DNA of 64,000 nt. Source: Myxocyprinus asiaticus (lineage: Eukaryota > Chordata > Actinopteri > Cypriniformes > Catostomidae). The notes beneath the pieces were generated by a model that was given only the letters and a program-made list of their open reading frames with translations, searched no databases and had not been told where the DNA came from. The stretch's first letter is position 1; each line of letters opens with the position of its first letter. Shown piece by piece: positions 21,566-33,473 of the stretch. The position numbers and the translations under genes are program-made. The stretch lies in assembly GCF_019703515.2 (NCBI RefSeq), contig NC_059349.1, forward strand, positions 20,928,744-20,992,743. Reading direction: 5' to 3'.

Positions 21566-24500
21566 TTATCTAATTTGTTGTTGAATTATGCTGCTAGAGG
21601 TCTTGGGTTTCTTGACAGGATCCTTCTCAAAACTCTTCCAAAGTCTGATGGTTTCATCAGCTGCTAAAGAAGCCACAGTGGAACCATCAGGACTGAGTGA
21701 TAAGTTCAGAACTCTGTCTTCATGTCCTGAGAAAGAATACAATTGTTAAATTCTTCAAATCAATCATCATACAATTTGGTGTGATTGTAAATTCCACTTG
21801 AACAACTGACGACAAAAATAATCAAATGTACAGCTAATCACAAAACTTACCTTCAAGCTCCACAACTTTAGTGAGCGAGGGGTATTTCCAGATGATAACC
21901 TTGTCATTAGCAAAACCATGACCAGACACCAACTCCTTATAATTTGGTGCAAACACAAGAGATGATATCTGAAAGGAAGTGAGAAAGTTACCAAATTACT
22001 CTGCCTTTATGACAACATGAAATCACACAGAGGTTAAGCCTACCTGTGAACAAGTAGGTAAGGCACTGATACAGGAGCCACTATTGACATTCCAGATGCG
22101 AATATGACGGTCACTGGTACCCCCTCCTGATGCAAGGATGCTAGGTTGCCATGGGCACCATGCCAAAGCCTGTGGGGAGCAATAGAACCAAAATGCTATA
22201 CCAAATAAACCCTTGTGCAAGATCCATTTTGGAAGGAATGTTCAACATCTGGCCAGTTAAGATCAAACCAAAAATTAAGTCACCTTGACAGCTCCTTGGT
22301 GTTCATTAAGAGCATGAATAGCTTGATTCTCTGTGCCCATCGTCATTGGCCAAATGAACACCATGTTGTCATTGCCACCACTAGCTAAATATTTCCCATC
22401 GGGGGACCAGGTAAGGCCACAGACTTCCTGGGTGTGTCCCCCGAAGGTGAATATGTGATGGTCTGCTACTCGAACATCATGCTGATGAATCAAACCAGAT
22501 CTGGAGCCACTAAAAATGAAAACGAATGGAATAAAGGGTTTAACTCTTCCAAGAAATAGCACACTATACACAAGGTGATACTGGTCTTACCTAGATAAAA
22601 CGTGATCATTCCAACTCAAGCAACTAACTCTTGCTGAATGGCCATCCATACTGCGAAGACGTTTTTGGTATTGCACATCCCACAACTACAAGAAAAGGCA
22701 TGAACATGCATGTTGAACAAGCAAGATGGGTCTTATGATCTTAAATTGGCAACGCTCATGAATGTGCACCCAGAACCATATGTAGAATAAGCAGCTTTAG
22801 CTGCAAGACTGATCTAAATGGGAGTGTACATCACTGTAAACATTTATCAAAAATAATATCTTTAGAGTTTAGCAATTAGAGAAAATAAATTGAGTGCATA
22901 TTTAAGTAAGAGTATGCAATGAATGCAACCATAGGAATAAACAAAACCACCATAAGATCAACAATTACCTCAACTTTACAATCACTCGTCCCAATTGCCA
23001 AGAAATTGCCATCTTTGCTCCAAGAGACAGAGCAGATGTAACTGTTTTCATCCTCCATTTTTTTCAATAAAACAATGTCCCCTGCAGCAGCATCCCACAA
23101 ATACACGTCGCTGGAAAGGCCAACTGCCAACATGTTTTGCCGTCCCCAATCTATCAAGTTCAGATCTGAGGAAAAATTGACATTAAGAGGACAAATCTAA
23201 CAAGTGTCTCTTTTAAATTGGACTGTTTTGAAAATCCATTAGCTTACAGAAATCATTTCTGATATCAGGGGCATCTAGAATCCGCTCTGGAACAGAGGAA
23301 ATGTACCGGCTCTTCTTGGTTGAGACAGGTGTGGGCACTTGGCTGTAGAGAACCTTCAAGTTATTCTGATAACCTGTTTGAGATGGTACCGTTAGCTTGA
23401 CACCTCTTAGTAGAGGGACATTCCAGCAAGATTTTTGTTATAAGTCAAAACAAACCAGTACAGCAGGTGTAGTATGAAGAGTTTAAAATGGGTAATTTAT
23501 GTTAACATTAGAAAATGACAAACACAAAGACATAACTTAATATTGATTTGACAAGAAAAAAAAAAGAGAGCCATACCCTCAGGGGCGTTAAGTGGTTTTC
23601 CTCCCAAATGCAAGATCTTTGCTTCTTCAAGGTCATATCCATTTAGTGTCACAGACCAAGCTTTCTGATTTGCCTGTCAGCAGAGAAAGTCCGTTAAAAT
23701 GACCAACAGAAAAAAAAAAAATAACTAACATGCACCACTGTAATCGACAGACAATATTTACTTTGTAAAAACTCTGAATTCAAATGCACAATGCAGAAAT
23801 AAAAGCCACAATATGTATACTGAACAAAAATATAAAACACAACATGCAACAATTTCAAAGATTTTACTGAGTTAGTTCATTTAAGGAAATCAGTCAATTG
23901 AAGTAAATTCATTAGGCCCTAATCTAATCTAATCAACGTGTATGGAAAATTCTGGGATCTTTTATTTCAGCTCATGAAACATGGGACCAACACTTTACAT
24001 GCTGCGTTTATATTTTTGTTCAGTGTAGAAGGGTTGGTACTCTTAAGATGTAATATTTCATTTTTATTCTCTCGTTTTCACGTTAATGCAGAAAAGAAAA
24101 AACAAGGCGTAACAAATGTGACCACTGTGAAAGCTGTACTTGCCTAGAGGCTGTGAGGGAAACCATTTGAAACGCTTTGAAAACCAGCAGACTTTGACTT
24201 CTGAGAAGTCGGTATAATATCCATTAATTCTGCATGCTAGATAGAAATCGCAATATGGCCTTGCGTGATTACTAAACATTAAAGTGTTAGTTCACCCAAA
24301 ACACGAAAATTCTCTCATTTACTCACCCTCATGCCATCCCAGATTCTTCTGCAGAACACAAAAGACTGAGAAATCTCTCAGCTCTGTAGGTCCAAACAAT
24401 AGAAGTGAATGGTAACCAGGGGTCTCTCGTATAAAGCCCTGCATAGGTTATCCTAAAAGTGTGCATACGCACAAGTCCGATTTTGTGTACGCATAAGTTG

Positions 24501-27500
24501 TACACCAGAATCTGCGCTAAGTTCACTTTATAAATCCCAGTTAGAAGAGTCATATATGCACATGATTAATTTCCCACCCAGTCTCCTCCCCGAAATATCC
24601 ATATATGGAGTGTACAACGGCGGTTTTCACCATGCATAACCTTCTTTACATACAATTACCGTATGCATATCGCCATCCAGAAACGAGACTACAGAGTTTA
24701 ACGGTATGAGAAACTATGAACATGGGAGAGAATACAGACTGTTCATGCTTCGTGCCCATAAGTTAGATGCTGGTGCTAAAAATTATTTAACCTTTGTCTT
24801 GTTTTTAGAGTAAAATATCTAGACATATTTTAAACAAGATTGTTAACCAGAGAAACATTAAGATATTAACTTGTAAATCTCATCTCTGGACAGTTTTTTT
24901 TTATTTTTTAATGTTGCAAGCATAAATCTATGCAATTTTGCTTCTCAGACAATGTTTTAAATGGTTTTTAAGGGTGTTTCATATAGAAGTTAAATATTTA
25001 ATACTGGAACCAAAAATATTATGAAAGTGTGTGCAGTGTTAAACTATTGTCTGCCATCACTATATTACTAAAAGAGCTTTTTAAAAATTAAATGTGCAAA
25101 CCTACCTTTTGTATTGTATTTGACTGGCTGCGCATCCACTACCAATATTTCCTTATTACAGCTTTCATTTGAGTGCCTTTTCAATTAGTTACATTAAATT
25201 AATATAGCGTAATATTAGCTGGGTAACTATTCATTTCGATTAGGGGTGCACCAATCGATTGCCACCGATCGAAATCAGACGATCTGATTGCCAAAGTTTG
25301 TGATCGGCCGATCGTGCCTAGAATCAGGGCCGATCTTTTTTGCAGCATGCAGGGAATCACACATACACTGCTACTCTAATGAATGAGCGTTTGCTCAGCC
25401 TTTGAAGCATGACAGAGTGACCTGAACTGGTGAATTGTTGGCAATTCTAAGCATTCACGAATTTAATTTCAGACATGCTTTTATTCACATGAATATGCAG
25501 GTTTGTTTTTAAAAATGTGTAAGAATTACACGTGCATGAATATTATTTTGCCCATTTAAGGTAGTAATTCTGACTTGCTGCATTGTGAGCACGACCAGAG
25601 AGGATAAAGACTGCAAACGGATATAAAAATAATTAAATAAACACGTGTATACAGATCTGAGCATACGTGATGAAACGCGAGTCGTGACAATCAGATGTTG
25701 AGCGATAGACTGTTTGATCGATCATGAGCACTTTCAGCTTCACTCCCTTCAATATGATCACTCATGATGTCAAACATGCATGCACTCCAAGTGCTCTCAA
25801 TATCTCAGTCATCTCAGCCCTATTCTGTGAGGATCCCAATTTAAATCAGATTAATGTTGGTCACAATACCACTAATAACAGATATAACCATTTAACCTTC
25901 AATAACGACACCGCGTCTTCACGCATTTGCTTAATTAGTGATTTGTTACAAGATGCCAAAGATGGTAAACAAATCATAGATATGATTAGACCGTGTGGGG
26001 CATAAACATAACTGCAGCACATAACTTGCAAAAGTGTGGCAAAGGGCACTTTGGGGCGAGAGAAAAAAACCCTGTATTGGTCTCATTTTCTGATTGGTGC
26101 ACCACTAATTTTGATTCAAGTGCAACTACATACTTTATTCTAAATGCTGTGTATTTAATGAAAAGCAGAATTTATAAATCAGTCTGTTCAGTTCATTACT
26201 TGTCCAGCTTGAGTCACCAATTCACACAGCAGTAAAAGAGTGAAGGGGTACATCTTGTATGGCGGTGATTGTGCGCACATTACACATCAAGTTTACCTTT
26301 TATAAAATCCCATCATGAGCTTGAGAAGTGGTGTACGCAACGTGTGTAAACATTTAAACATGAGGCCCCAGAACTCCAAAAAGGAGATAGAAGGCAGCAT
26401 AAAACTAATCCATCAGACTCCAGTGGTTAAATGACAGCAGTCTCCTTGGCGATCATGATTTTAAGCTCCATTACATTTCCTATAGTGCCTGCAAATAATC
26501 AAGCTTAAAATAATGATTGTGCCTAGACTGCAATGGCAAGTTGTACAGTAAAAATTAGTTATTTTTGGGCCTGTTCGCACCCAAAACCAACTTCATAGCT
26601 TCAGAAAACATGGATTAAACCACTGGAGCCTTATGGATTACTTTTATGATGACTATCTCCTTTTTGAAGCTTGAAAGTGTTGGTCACCATTCACTTGCAT
26701 TGTATGGACCTACAGAGTGGAGATATTTTTCTTAATCTTAGTTTGAGTTCAGCAGAAGTCATACACATATGGGATGGCATGAGGGCGAGTAAATGGTAAC
26801 TGAAATTTGTGGTTAAACCAACCCTTAAAAAGGCTGAGTTTTTTTTTTTAAATCCCTTGTTTTCCCAATTTGTAATGCCCAATTCCCACTACTTAGTATG
26901 TCCTTGTAGTGGCGCCATACTCGCCTCAATCCGGGTGGCGGAGGACAAGTCTCAGTTGCCTCCGATTCGGAGACAGTCAATCCGCACATCTTTTCACGTG
27001 GCTCGCTGTGCATGGCACCATAGAGACTCCGCATGTGGAGGCTCATGCTACTTTCCGTGATCCACGCACAACTTACCATGCGCCACATTGAGAGCGAGAA
27101 CCACTAATCGCGACCACGAGGAGGTTACCCCATGGGACTCTACCCTCCCTAGCAACCGGGCCAATTTGGTTGCTTAGGAGACCTGGCTGGAGTCACTCGG
27201 TACACCCTGGATTCGAACTTGCGACTCCAGATGTGGTAGTCGGCATCAATACTCGCCGAGATACCCAGGCCCCCTAAAAGGCCGTTTTAAAATATAGTCT
27301 GTATTAGGGCTGGGTGATGCAATGCCATTTATAAAAAATAAACTTGTAATTTTCTATATTTAGCCTATGTTCTACATCTAGATGATGTAATCAGGTATGT
27401 CTCCCTAAAAACACAAGCAGGTCGGCAAAGTCATGCACACAACTGGCTAACTGAATCACGGTCATGAAATCAACCGGTTAGGAAGTATAAGCAGGCAGCC

Positions 27501-30500
27501 CTGCTGTTAAGGAAACTGGCAATGAGGCTCAGGAACCACTAGCTAGCAATGCCCGTCTGAAGGGGGGAGACTACAAGGTTAGCATAGAATCACATAACGC
27601 AGCAGTCACATAGACATTCTATGGGCGGTACACTGGCGAGGAGACAAGAGGTTCTTTTTGAATTGATGTCTATGGAGGATATGCTTCCCAATGTGGATTA
27701 AACTGCTTTTGAGGAAACAGTTAATCACTTAATTAATTGACTGCCTGTCCACCAATTCTCAACATGTTTAATACAGACACACACACACAAAAAAAAAAAA
27801 AAAAGACAGCAGCTCTACCGGTCATTCCAGCCCGACGACCTCACAGTCTCGGTTCATATCTCTGTCTGCCTCTTCGAGATCTCGGTCTGAATATAGGAAT
27901 GCCACCTACAGCTCAACCTTGCCAAGACGGAACTCCTGGTGATCCCTGCCAACCCATATGTTGGCCAAAACCTCTATTCATCTTTGTTCAACTACACTAA
28001 CGCCAACCAGGTCAGCCTGGAACCTGGGAGTGGTGGTGGATGACCATCTTAAATTCACTTCCATAATCTCATTAACCGCTCGGTCTTGCAGATTCATGCT
28101 CTACAACATCAGGAAAATCAGACCTTTCCTGTCTGAATATGCTACATAGCTCCTGGTCTAAGCTCTGGTCATTTCATTGCTGGACTACTGTAATGCACTG
28201 TTGGCCGGTCTCCAAGCTAGCACAATTAATCCACTGCAGATGGTCCAGAATGCAGCAGCACATCTGGTCTTCAATCAGCCAAAGAGCACTCATGTCACCC
28301 CACTCTTGATTTCACTCCAAAGGCTTTGAATCTGGCCTTCAGGACAGCTAATGGAACAGCTCCCCCTTACTTCAATTCACTCCTCCAGGTCAATATTCCA
28401 ACTCAATGACTGAGCGGCGCCTGGTGGTCCCGTTGCAAAGAGGCACAAAGTACATTTCACAAATATTCACTCTCTCTCTGGTCCTCTGTGGTGGAATAAG
28501 CTTCCAAACACCACACAATCTGCTGATACCATCTCAGCCTTCAAGAAAATGGTGAAAACACATCAGTTACTTGAGCACTTAATGGATTGGTTCACCCAAA
28601 AATGAAAATTGTCATTATTCACTTACCCTGAAGCCATCCCAGATGTGTATGATGGTCTCTCTTCAGCAGAACACAAATTAAGATTTTTTTAGAAGATAGA
28701 GCTCTGTCAGGTCCTTATTAAAGGAAGTACATGGGTGCCAGCACTTTGATGGTCCAAAAGCCACATTTAGGCAGCATAAGTAATTTATGCGACTCCAGTC
28801 GATCAATGAATGTCTTCTGAAGCAAATCGATAGGTTTATGTAAGGAAGTTTAGAAAGATAATTAAAACGTTTTTTAAACTTTAAATCGCCGCTTCCATCC
28901 AGGGCTCTGATGCAGTTTGAAATGGCCGAACTCTTGCATGACGTTCATTCTTCTGTTGTGAAGCACCGCTACCGAATTTTCATGTGAACTCACTGATGCG
29001 CTTGCGTCACGCAACAGCTACGTAATGCATCTGCTGCTGGCAGGAAGCGCTTTTAAAAGTTAATGTTTTAATGATTTTTTACACAGACGTATCAATTCGC
29101 TTCAGAAGATATTCATTGATCAACCGGAGTCGTGTGGATAACTTATGCTGCCCAAATAGGACTTTTGGACCGTCAAAATGCTGGTACCCATGTAATTTCT
29201 TTACAAGGACCTGACAGAGCTCTATCTTTTAAAAATCTTAATTTGTGTTCTACTGAAGAAAGACAGTCATAAACATCTGGGATGGCAACCGGATGAATGA
29301 GAGAATTTTAATTTTTGGGTGAACAATTCCTATAACCAACCAACACAATGCTCTTTTTGGGGGGGGGGGGGGGGGGGTTTCTTTTGCGCTAGCATCTTTA
29401 CTACTCCAGCCACTGATAGAACTTGGCAGTGCAATACTGAAGATATTGTTGACTATGACAAATTACTGGTTTTGTTCCTCATTTGTACGTCGCTTTGGAT
29501 AAAAGCATCTGCTAAATGACCAATGTAAACTATGTGTGAAGTTTACAACGATAATATTGCCGTTTTATAAGGGAAGTCATGGAGAATTTTGTGTCAGGCA
29601 GGTGCCAGTTATGGCTTTCCCCATTCATTTGTATTGTATCTGCAAAAGGTGACTTGCTGTCATGACACAGTTGTGGACCGTTACACGCTCTCCTATGGTA
29701 AAAGCACGGAGGTTGTTATCTCCATACAGAAGATCTCTGCCAGCTAGCCATCTTGCTAATTTAATATCGTTGTGTACTGAACAAGAAAGCACAGACAATG
29801 CAATGCAAATCCGACATCAACACCCATTTTGGTTTATGTACAGTTTAGCTAAACTTTTTTCGTGATCCAAAGCACTGTCACAGGGATGAAATTGTTTCTT
29901 CTTCTTGTGATGTTTAATGGCAGTTGGAAATGGAGCATTACCTTCACCTAATGAGCTGGAGTGTGGAGCATCGAAAGAAAGTCTTTCAGTGGAGTCAAAT
30001 GTCTGCTGAAGATGATGAAATTAGCTAAATATAATCAAAGGAGGTCACACACCATTGTAGGATTAAATCCTAAATGGAGTATACTTTAGAAGGTAGCTTA
30101 CCCTCTGGAGTTTATTTGTAAACAAGTTAGGTTTAATTCATTCTTGCAGCCTAACAAACATGTGGAATGCAATTCCAACCCCATTACTGGTATGAAACGT
30201 TTATCATGATAAATATCAAACGACATGGAGAAAAAAAGAAAAAAAAAAAAACGATTTTTTTGCCATATAGCCCAGCCCTAGTCTCAATTCAGCACTTCAG
30301 TCAGCAGAAGTACAAAATAACTTTCTCATCAATCATCATGCTATCATATTTAGTTATTTTTCATCTCTTTACTATCTTTTTTTCTATTTACCTTGTGGCA
30401 CTCTTTAAAATTTTGACCTGTGTTCAACAGATCCAATCCATGCTCAATGGAAATTATTTGTTAGAACAGTTTAAAAAAACATAAATAATAAAAAAAAAAT

Positions 30501-30632
30501 AAAAAAAAACACACACACCTTTGTAAATTATTAAAGCATAATTCCCAAATAAAACCATGATCTGATTACAAAATAAGGTGGCAAAATATCTGTATCAGCC
30601 AAAAAAAAAAAAACTTTATATCGGTGTATCTC

Positions 30633-30682
<50 letters not shown>

Positions 30683-31135
30683 GGTTCTTACTGCTGATGA
30701 GGATGAACCCTCCTCAACTGGCTCATTCTCTTTGGAAATAAGAAAACTTGCCACATCCAACTGTTTGTTATTTCTTGTGGGGATAAAACGATCTCCTCCT
30801 GCCTTAGAGGGTGTGTTTTGGGTCTTGCCACTCTTTCCTGTTAGGGGTCATGAAGATGCATTTAGTATGTAACAAATTAAACCAACTCGGACAGCTCCAC
30901 ATTGACTAGGATCTGCACATTTGTACACTGAAACGTGACTCGTACCTGGCGTTTTACTGGGTGTTTTAGAGAGGCTTACTGATCTATTTACACTCTTGTT
31001 GGGTGAGAGGGAGTTTGAGTTTGTGGAGTTGGATGTGCTGGCCTTCCTCTGCCACCTCGCCATAGGGGCGTTTGTGATTGGCATGTCCAGCCTTAGGACG
31101 TTGTGAATGTCATTCTCAAACCCAAATTGGGACAT
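21566..31135 (-). CDS. cdc20: Cdc20, WD40 co-activator of the anaphase-promoting complex (10 coding exons, 493 aa)
   Basis: Coding exons in transcript order: 31135-30946, 30837-30692, 23673-23577, 23373-23248, 23165-22979 extended to 22969, 22685-22591, 22509-22284, 22169-22044, 21968-21851 and 21726-21566; phases join throughout. The product recruits substrates to APC/C at the metaphase-anaphase transition and is the target of the spindle checkpoint. Visible marks: C-box DRFIPTR (79-85), KEN box (99-101), seven WD40 blades from about residue 175 to 475 (for example SGGGTSDRHIRIWNV and ADETIRLWKS), and the terminal Ile-Arg tail that docks on APC3. The length matches human CDC20 (499 aa). The CRY-box Cys is Ser here (SRYISS, 166-171). 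Intron 2 is about 7 kb of nested repeats. FZR1/Cdh1 is excluded by the N-terminus and overall similarity. Confidence 0.96.
23818..24026. repeat. Short Tc1/mariner-derived MITE in cdc20 intron 2
   Basis: The ends ACTGAACAAAAATATAAA and TTTATATTTTTGTTCAGT are perfect inverted repeats, about 209 bp apart, flanked by TA. The interior (CAACATGCAACAATTTCAAA) belongs to a non-autonomous family widespread in fish. Confidence 0.8.
24418..26371. repeat. Middle layer: inverted-repeat element within foldback MITE A
   Basis: The left end AGGGGTCTCTCGTATAAA is an imperfect inverse of the right end TTTAAACATGAGGCCCC. Subterminal words GTGTGCATACGCAC on the left and GTACGCAACGTGTGTAAACA on the right are also inverse-like. 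Sequence of MITE A resumes on either side. Confidence 0.6.
25241..26107. repeat. Inner layer: hAT-like MITE with 8-bp target duplication
   Basis: The termini TAGGGGTGCACCAATC and GATTGGTGCACCACTA are inverted. They are flanked by ATTTCGAT (25233-25240) and ATTTTGAT (26108-26115), an 8-bp duplication with one mismatch, as hAT transposases make. The open frame 25724-26005 inside shows no transposase motif. Confidence 0.75.
26840..27275 (-). mobile_element. tRNA-derived SINE, copy 2
   Basis: This is the reverse complement of the SINE at 39105-39509. Its tRNA-like head lies at 27275 and its A-rich tail (a T-tract on +) at 26839-26849. The body carries the same GCAACCAAATTGGCCCGGTT block. It landed next to the right end of foldback MITE A. 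Confidence 0.85.
28579..29343. repeat. Foldback MITE B (TTAAAG..TTCACCC family) inside the LINE
   Basis: The left arm TTAATGGATTGGTTCACCCA and the right arm TGGGTGAACAATTCCTATAA are inverse. The subterminal pair AGAGCTCTGTCAGGTCCTT and AAGGACCTGACAGAGCTCT is perfectly inverse. Confidence 0.85.
29359..29377. repeat. Poly-G tract of 19
   Basis: An uninterrupted G run inside the LINE 3' region; it may form a quadruplex and is prone to sequencing error. Confidence 0.9.
30633..30682. repeat. (AAT)n microsatellite next to a cdc20 splice donor
   Basis: About 16 AAT units. On the cdc20 strand the ATT array starts 10 nt into intron 2, directly after the donor GTAAGAACCT. Confidence 0.95.
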
Positions 31136-31412
31136 GGCTACTGTAGATGTAATCACTCTGGGGGGGAAAAAGAAGAGAAAAAAGAAAAGAGAGATAAAGA
31201 TAAAGAGTATGGTCACATGGCGTCCCTTCTACCATGATGCAACATTTGAAATAATGTAACGGATTAAAAAAAACAATAACAACATCAAAAAAACCTACAA
31301 CACAGTTTGCCATTAAATTAACCATTTACAAAAAAAATAAATAAAAAAAATGGAATGATAATGCAAGCATCAAAACCATATGCAGCTACTGTAACAGTTA
31401 TATTTATCTTAC

Positions 31413-31700
31413 CTTAAATCCCACAACTTTGTGCTTCCGATGTTCAATAAATCCGTCACCAATGATTAAGCGCTAGGATTTTATACAACTTGTATGAGTT
31501 TTTCGTGCTTGCACAAGCAAAGCCAACAATCTTCTCACCAGCTAAGCGTGCCTAACGGATGAACGCCAGTTTAAATGTCTGAAGCGCGCTTTCCTGATTG
31601 GTCAATTCAAAAAACAAAAGTTACCACGGCAGCCAGGCAGAATGCTGCACGCTGATTGGTGAATCGCATTTTGAGTACTTCCTGAAAGTATTACCAAAGT
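31413..31700 (-). promoter_or_regulatory. cdc20: cdc20 5' UTR exon edge and cell-cycle promoter region
   Basis: A 5' UTR exon appears to end at 31413 (donor AAG/GTAAGA on the minus strand) and splices to the exon starting at 31157. Upstream, read on the minus strand, are two CCAAT boxes (31659-31655 and 31601-31597), then GCGCGC (31589-31584), then TTTAAA (31575-31570) eight bases further on. Human CDC20 is controlled by CCAAT boxes (NF-Y) plus a CDE/CHR pair bound by DREAM/MuvB. This arrangement is a plausible fish equivalent, though TTTAAA is a variant of the canonical TTTGAA. The transcription start was not determined. Confidence 0.5.
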
Positions 31701-32160
31701 GGCTTTCAATGCAAGTCAATCCACTGGACGGCCATCTTTGGAACGCTCACGGGCATGCTTTCTATATGTAAACAAGCTACATAAAAGTACAGTACCTATC
31801 TTCTTGAATGGGTAAAAAACGAAATCTCCAAAACGGCTAGTCAAGATTAAAGTCAAAGAATAAAAACGCTATTTTTAAGGCTGTTTCAGCTAATGCGCGT
31901 TCTCGAGTTGATTGACAGGCAATGTATCTATCTAAAAGGTGATTGGCTCTTTTAACTGTAAGGCGGGACTTCCTTTCTACGTCCGCTGAACGTTGGCAGC
32001 CGTTGGGCGTTCGAATTTCTGTCCCTGCTAAATAGTTTCTGAATACGCCCCCCCCCCCGTCTGTCGTTGGTCAAACAGTCAGATAGTCCCGCCTCCAACT
32101 CACCCCATTGGTTGAGTAGCGTCATTGGGGCGGGTTTAAGCGGGTCTCTCAAACCAGAAG
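31701..32160. other. Divergent intergenic DNA with a partial MITE-interior match
   Basis: The stretch 32035-32130 (CTGAATACGCCCCCC, then GTCCCGCCTC and CCATTGGTTGAGT) matches 33788-33855 inside the MITE at 33528-34014, so it is probably another partial copy. Nothing else is recognised. Confidence 0.45.
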
Positions 32161-32161
32161 C

Positions 32162-32600
32162 TTGTTTATGAGGCTGCGCACAAAACAAGCAGTACAGGAT
32201 ACAAAAGTGGAAATGGATATATCATATAGTAGATCAGAAATCAAAGCAATAGTTAAAAAGGAAATGTATCAAAGATGGCAGCAGTATTGGGATACTGAAA
32301 CTAAAGGAAGATATTTGTATTCAATACAGCCAAAAGTGGGGAAAGGAGGCATTCTGGCAGAAATAGAAGAGAGGATAAATAAGACAATGCAATTAATACC
32401 TAAGCATCCAGCAGGGCTTTGTGAATGGAATCAGTGAAACAGTAGAACATGTCATTATGCATTGTGGAAAATATACAGAGGAAAGAGTAATTCTAGTAGA
32501 GGAGATAAGGAACAAGATATTTCATTAAAGAATATTTTAAATCCGGATAGGAGGGAATATAATAACAGTATTGTTCAAGTTTCTGGAGTGTACAGGCCTA
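32162..32600 (+). pseudogene. Non-LTR retrotransposon C-terminal fragment
   Basis: The open frame 32162-32437 contains SRSEIKAIVKKEMYQRWQQY and DTETKGRYLYSIQPKVG. After a shift comes ETVEHVIMHCGKYTEERVIL. Together these resemble the RNase H/zinc-knuckle end of fish LINE polymerases. It is isolated, without a reverse transcriptase, and is a 5'-truncated remnant. Confidence 0.55.
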
Positions 32601-33470
32601 ATTGGTAGGATATAGGTAATTAGGATATGAGAGTATTAAAACCCTAGCAAAAACATAGGAGTGTGTGGGTATTATTTATAAATGTTTTACTTCTTCCTCT
32701 CTCCCCTCCCTCTGGTCTAGGAAGAGTTACGAGCGAAAGCTAGGTTTGCTCACAGCGCTAGCTGATGCGGTGACTCTTGTTGGGCTGGATGTTGGGGGAG
32801 GGGAGGTAGTGGTTAGAGTCTCTGGTTCATGATCGCAGAGGGTGGCAGCAATGCACGAGTTTTGTTGCGATCTGCACATAAAAAACGAGGAAGAAAAAGT
32901 GGCTGCGCACTCGTACTTGAAGGCCGGATTCGACATCGAGACTGTCTCGTTTCAGAAAAGCGAGTAGGACACTTCAAATGTGACCTTCTTTAACGGGAAT
33001 TCGGAGGATGCATGAGGTGTATCCTTCGTGGGCACTCACAACCCACAATTCTTTGCTTCAACGGAAATGAACATCATTTGTCTGGTAAAAATGACGCCAA
33101 TTTGCCCGTAAATATGATGTTCAAACGCAGGTTAATTCCCAAGTTAAAATGCCTTAGTAGATGGGTGTAAATATGTATATGTAAATAACGATAAAATATA
33201 ATGTTAGATTAAGTATTATACAGTAAATATAAATGTAGAGCCGCAGAATCCGTTTTATTTTCTCTCTACATCGTTATAACTCTCTCAAAGTTTACCTCAG
33301 TTTCCCCGAGCTCTCGCACAGATTGAGAGCCAGTTGTGCGTGCTGTCATAGCAACCATGTTACGTTCTGTTTCCGTTTGACCTACGAAGCCGTCTCGTTT
33401 CAGCGGATTTCTGTTAAAATTGTGGGATCAATTTTGGCATTTTAGTTTAGTTTATAGAGCTGTCACAGCT
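32601..33470. other. Intergenic DNA, nothing recognised
   Basis: The stretch 32700-33450 has a higher GC content than its surroundings but no convincing exon. Short frames here show no recognisable domain. Confidence 0.4.
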
Positions 33471-33473
33471 CAT

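Larger units (their letters stand above)
24279..26828. repeat. Foldback MITE A (TTAAAG..TTCACCC family), outer layer of a triple nest
   Basis: The left arm (TTAAAGTGTTAGTTCACCCA, then CATTTACTCACCCTCATGCC) is inverse to the right arm (GGCATGAGGGCGAGTAAATG, then GGTTAAACCAACCCTTAA). Uninterrupted copies in this window are 500-760 bp; this one is 2.5 kb because other elements are inserted in it. Confidence 0.75.
27806..29525 (+). pseudogene. L2-like non-LTR retrotransposon, 3' part, broken by a MITE
   Basis: Shifting frames at 27806-28580 give fragments typical of the C-terminal reverse-transcriptase region of L2/CR1-group LINEs: QPDDLTVSVHIS, LAKTELLVIPANP, NLGVVVDDHLKF, SCRFMLYNIRKIRPFLSE, LDYCNALLAGLQ and LVFNQPKSTHV. 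After a foldback MITE (28579-29343) the 3' end resumes and finishes with CGCTTTGGATAAAAGCATCT-GCTAAATGACC (29491-29521), the conserved tail of fish L2 elements. Confidence 0.75.
27305..30280. mobile_element. hAT-like element hosting a LINE and a MITE
   Basis: The termini TAGGGCTGGGTGATG and CATATAGCCCAGCCCTA are inverted. Flanks GTCTGTAT (27297-27304) and GTCTCAAT (30281-30288) agree at 6 of 8 positions, consistent with an aged 8-bp duplication. No transposase was recognised inside. The L2-like LINE 27806-29525 occupies much of it. Confidence 0.55.

Noticed and set aside
25724..26005. 93-residue open frame as a gene
   Set aside because: It lies wholly inside a hAT-like MITE and has no recognisable domain or transcript signals.
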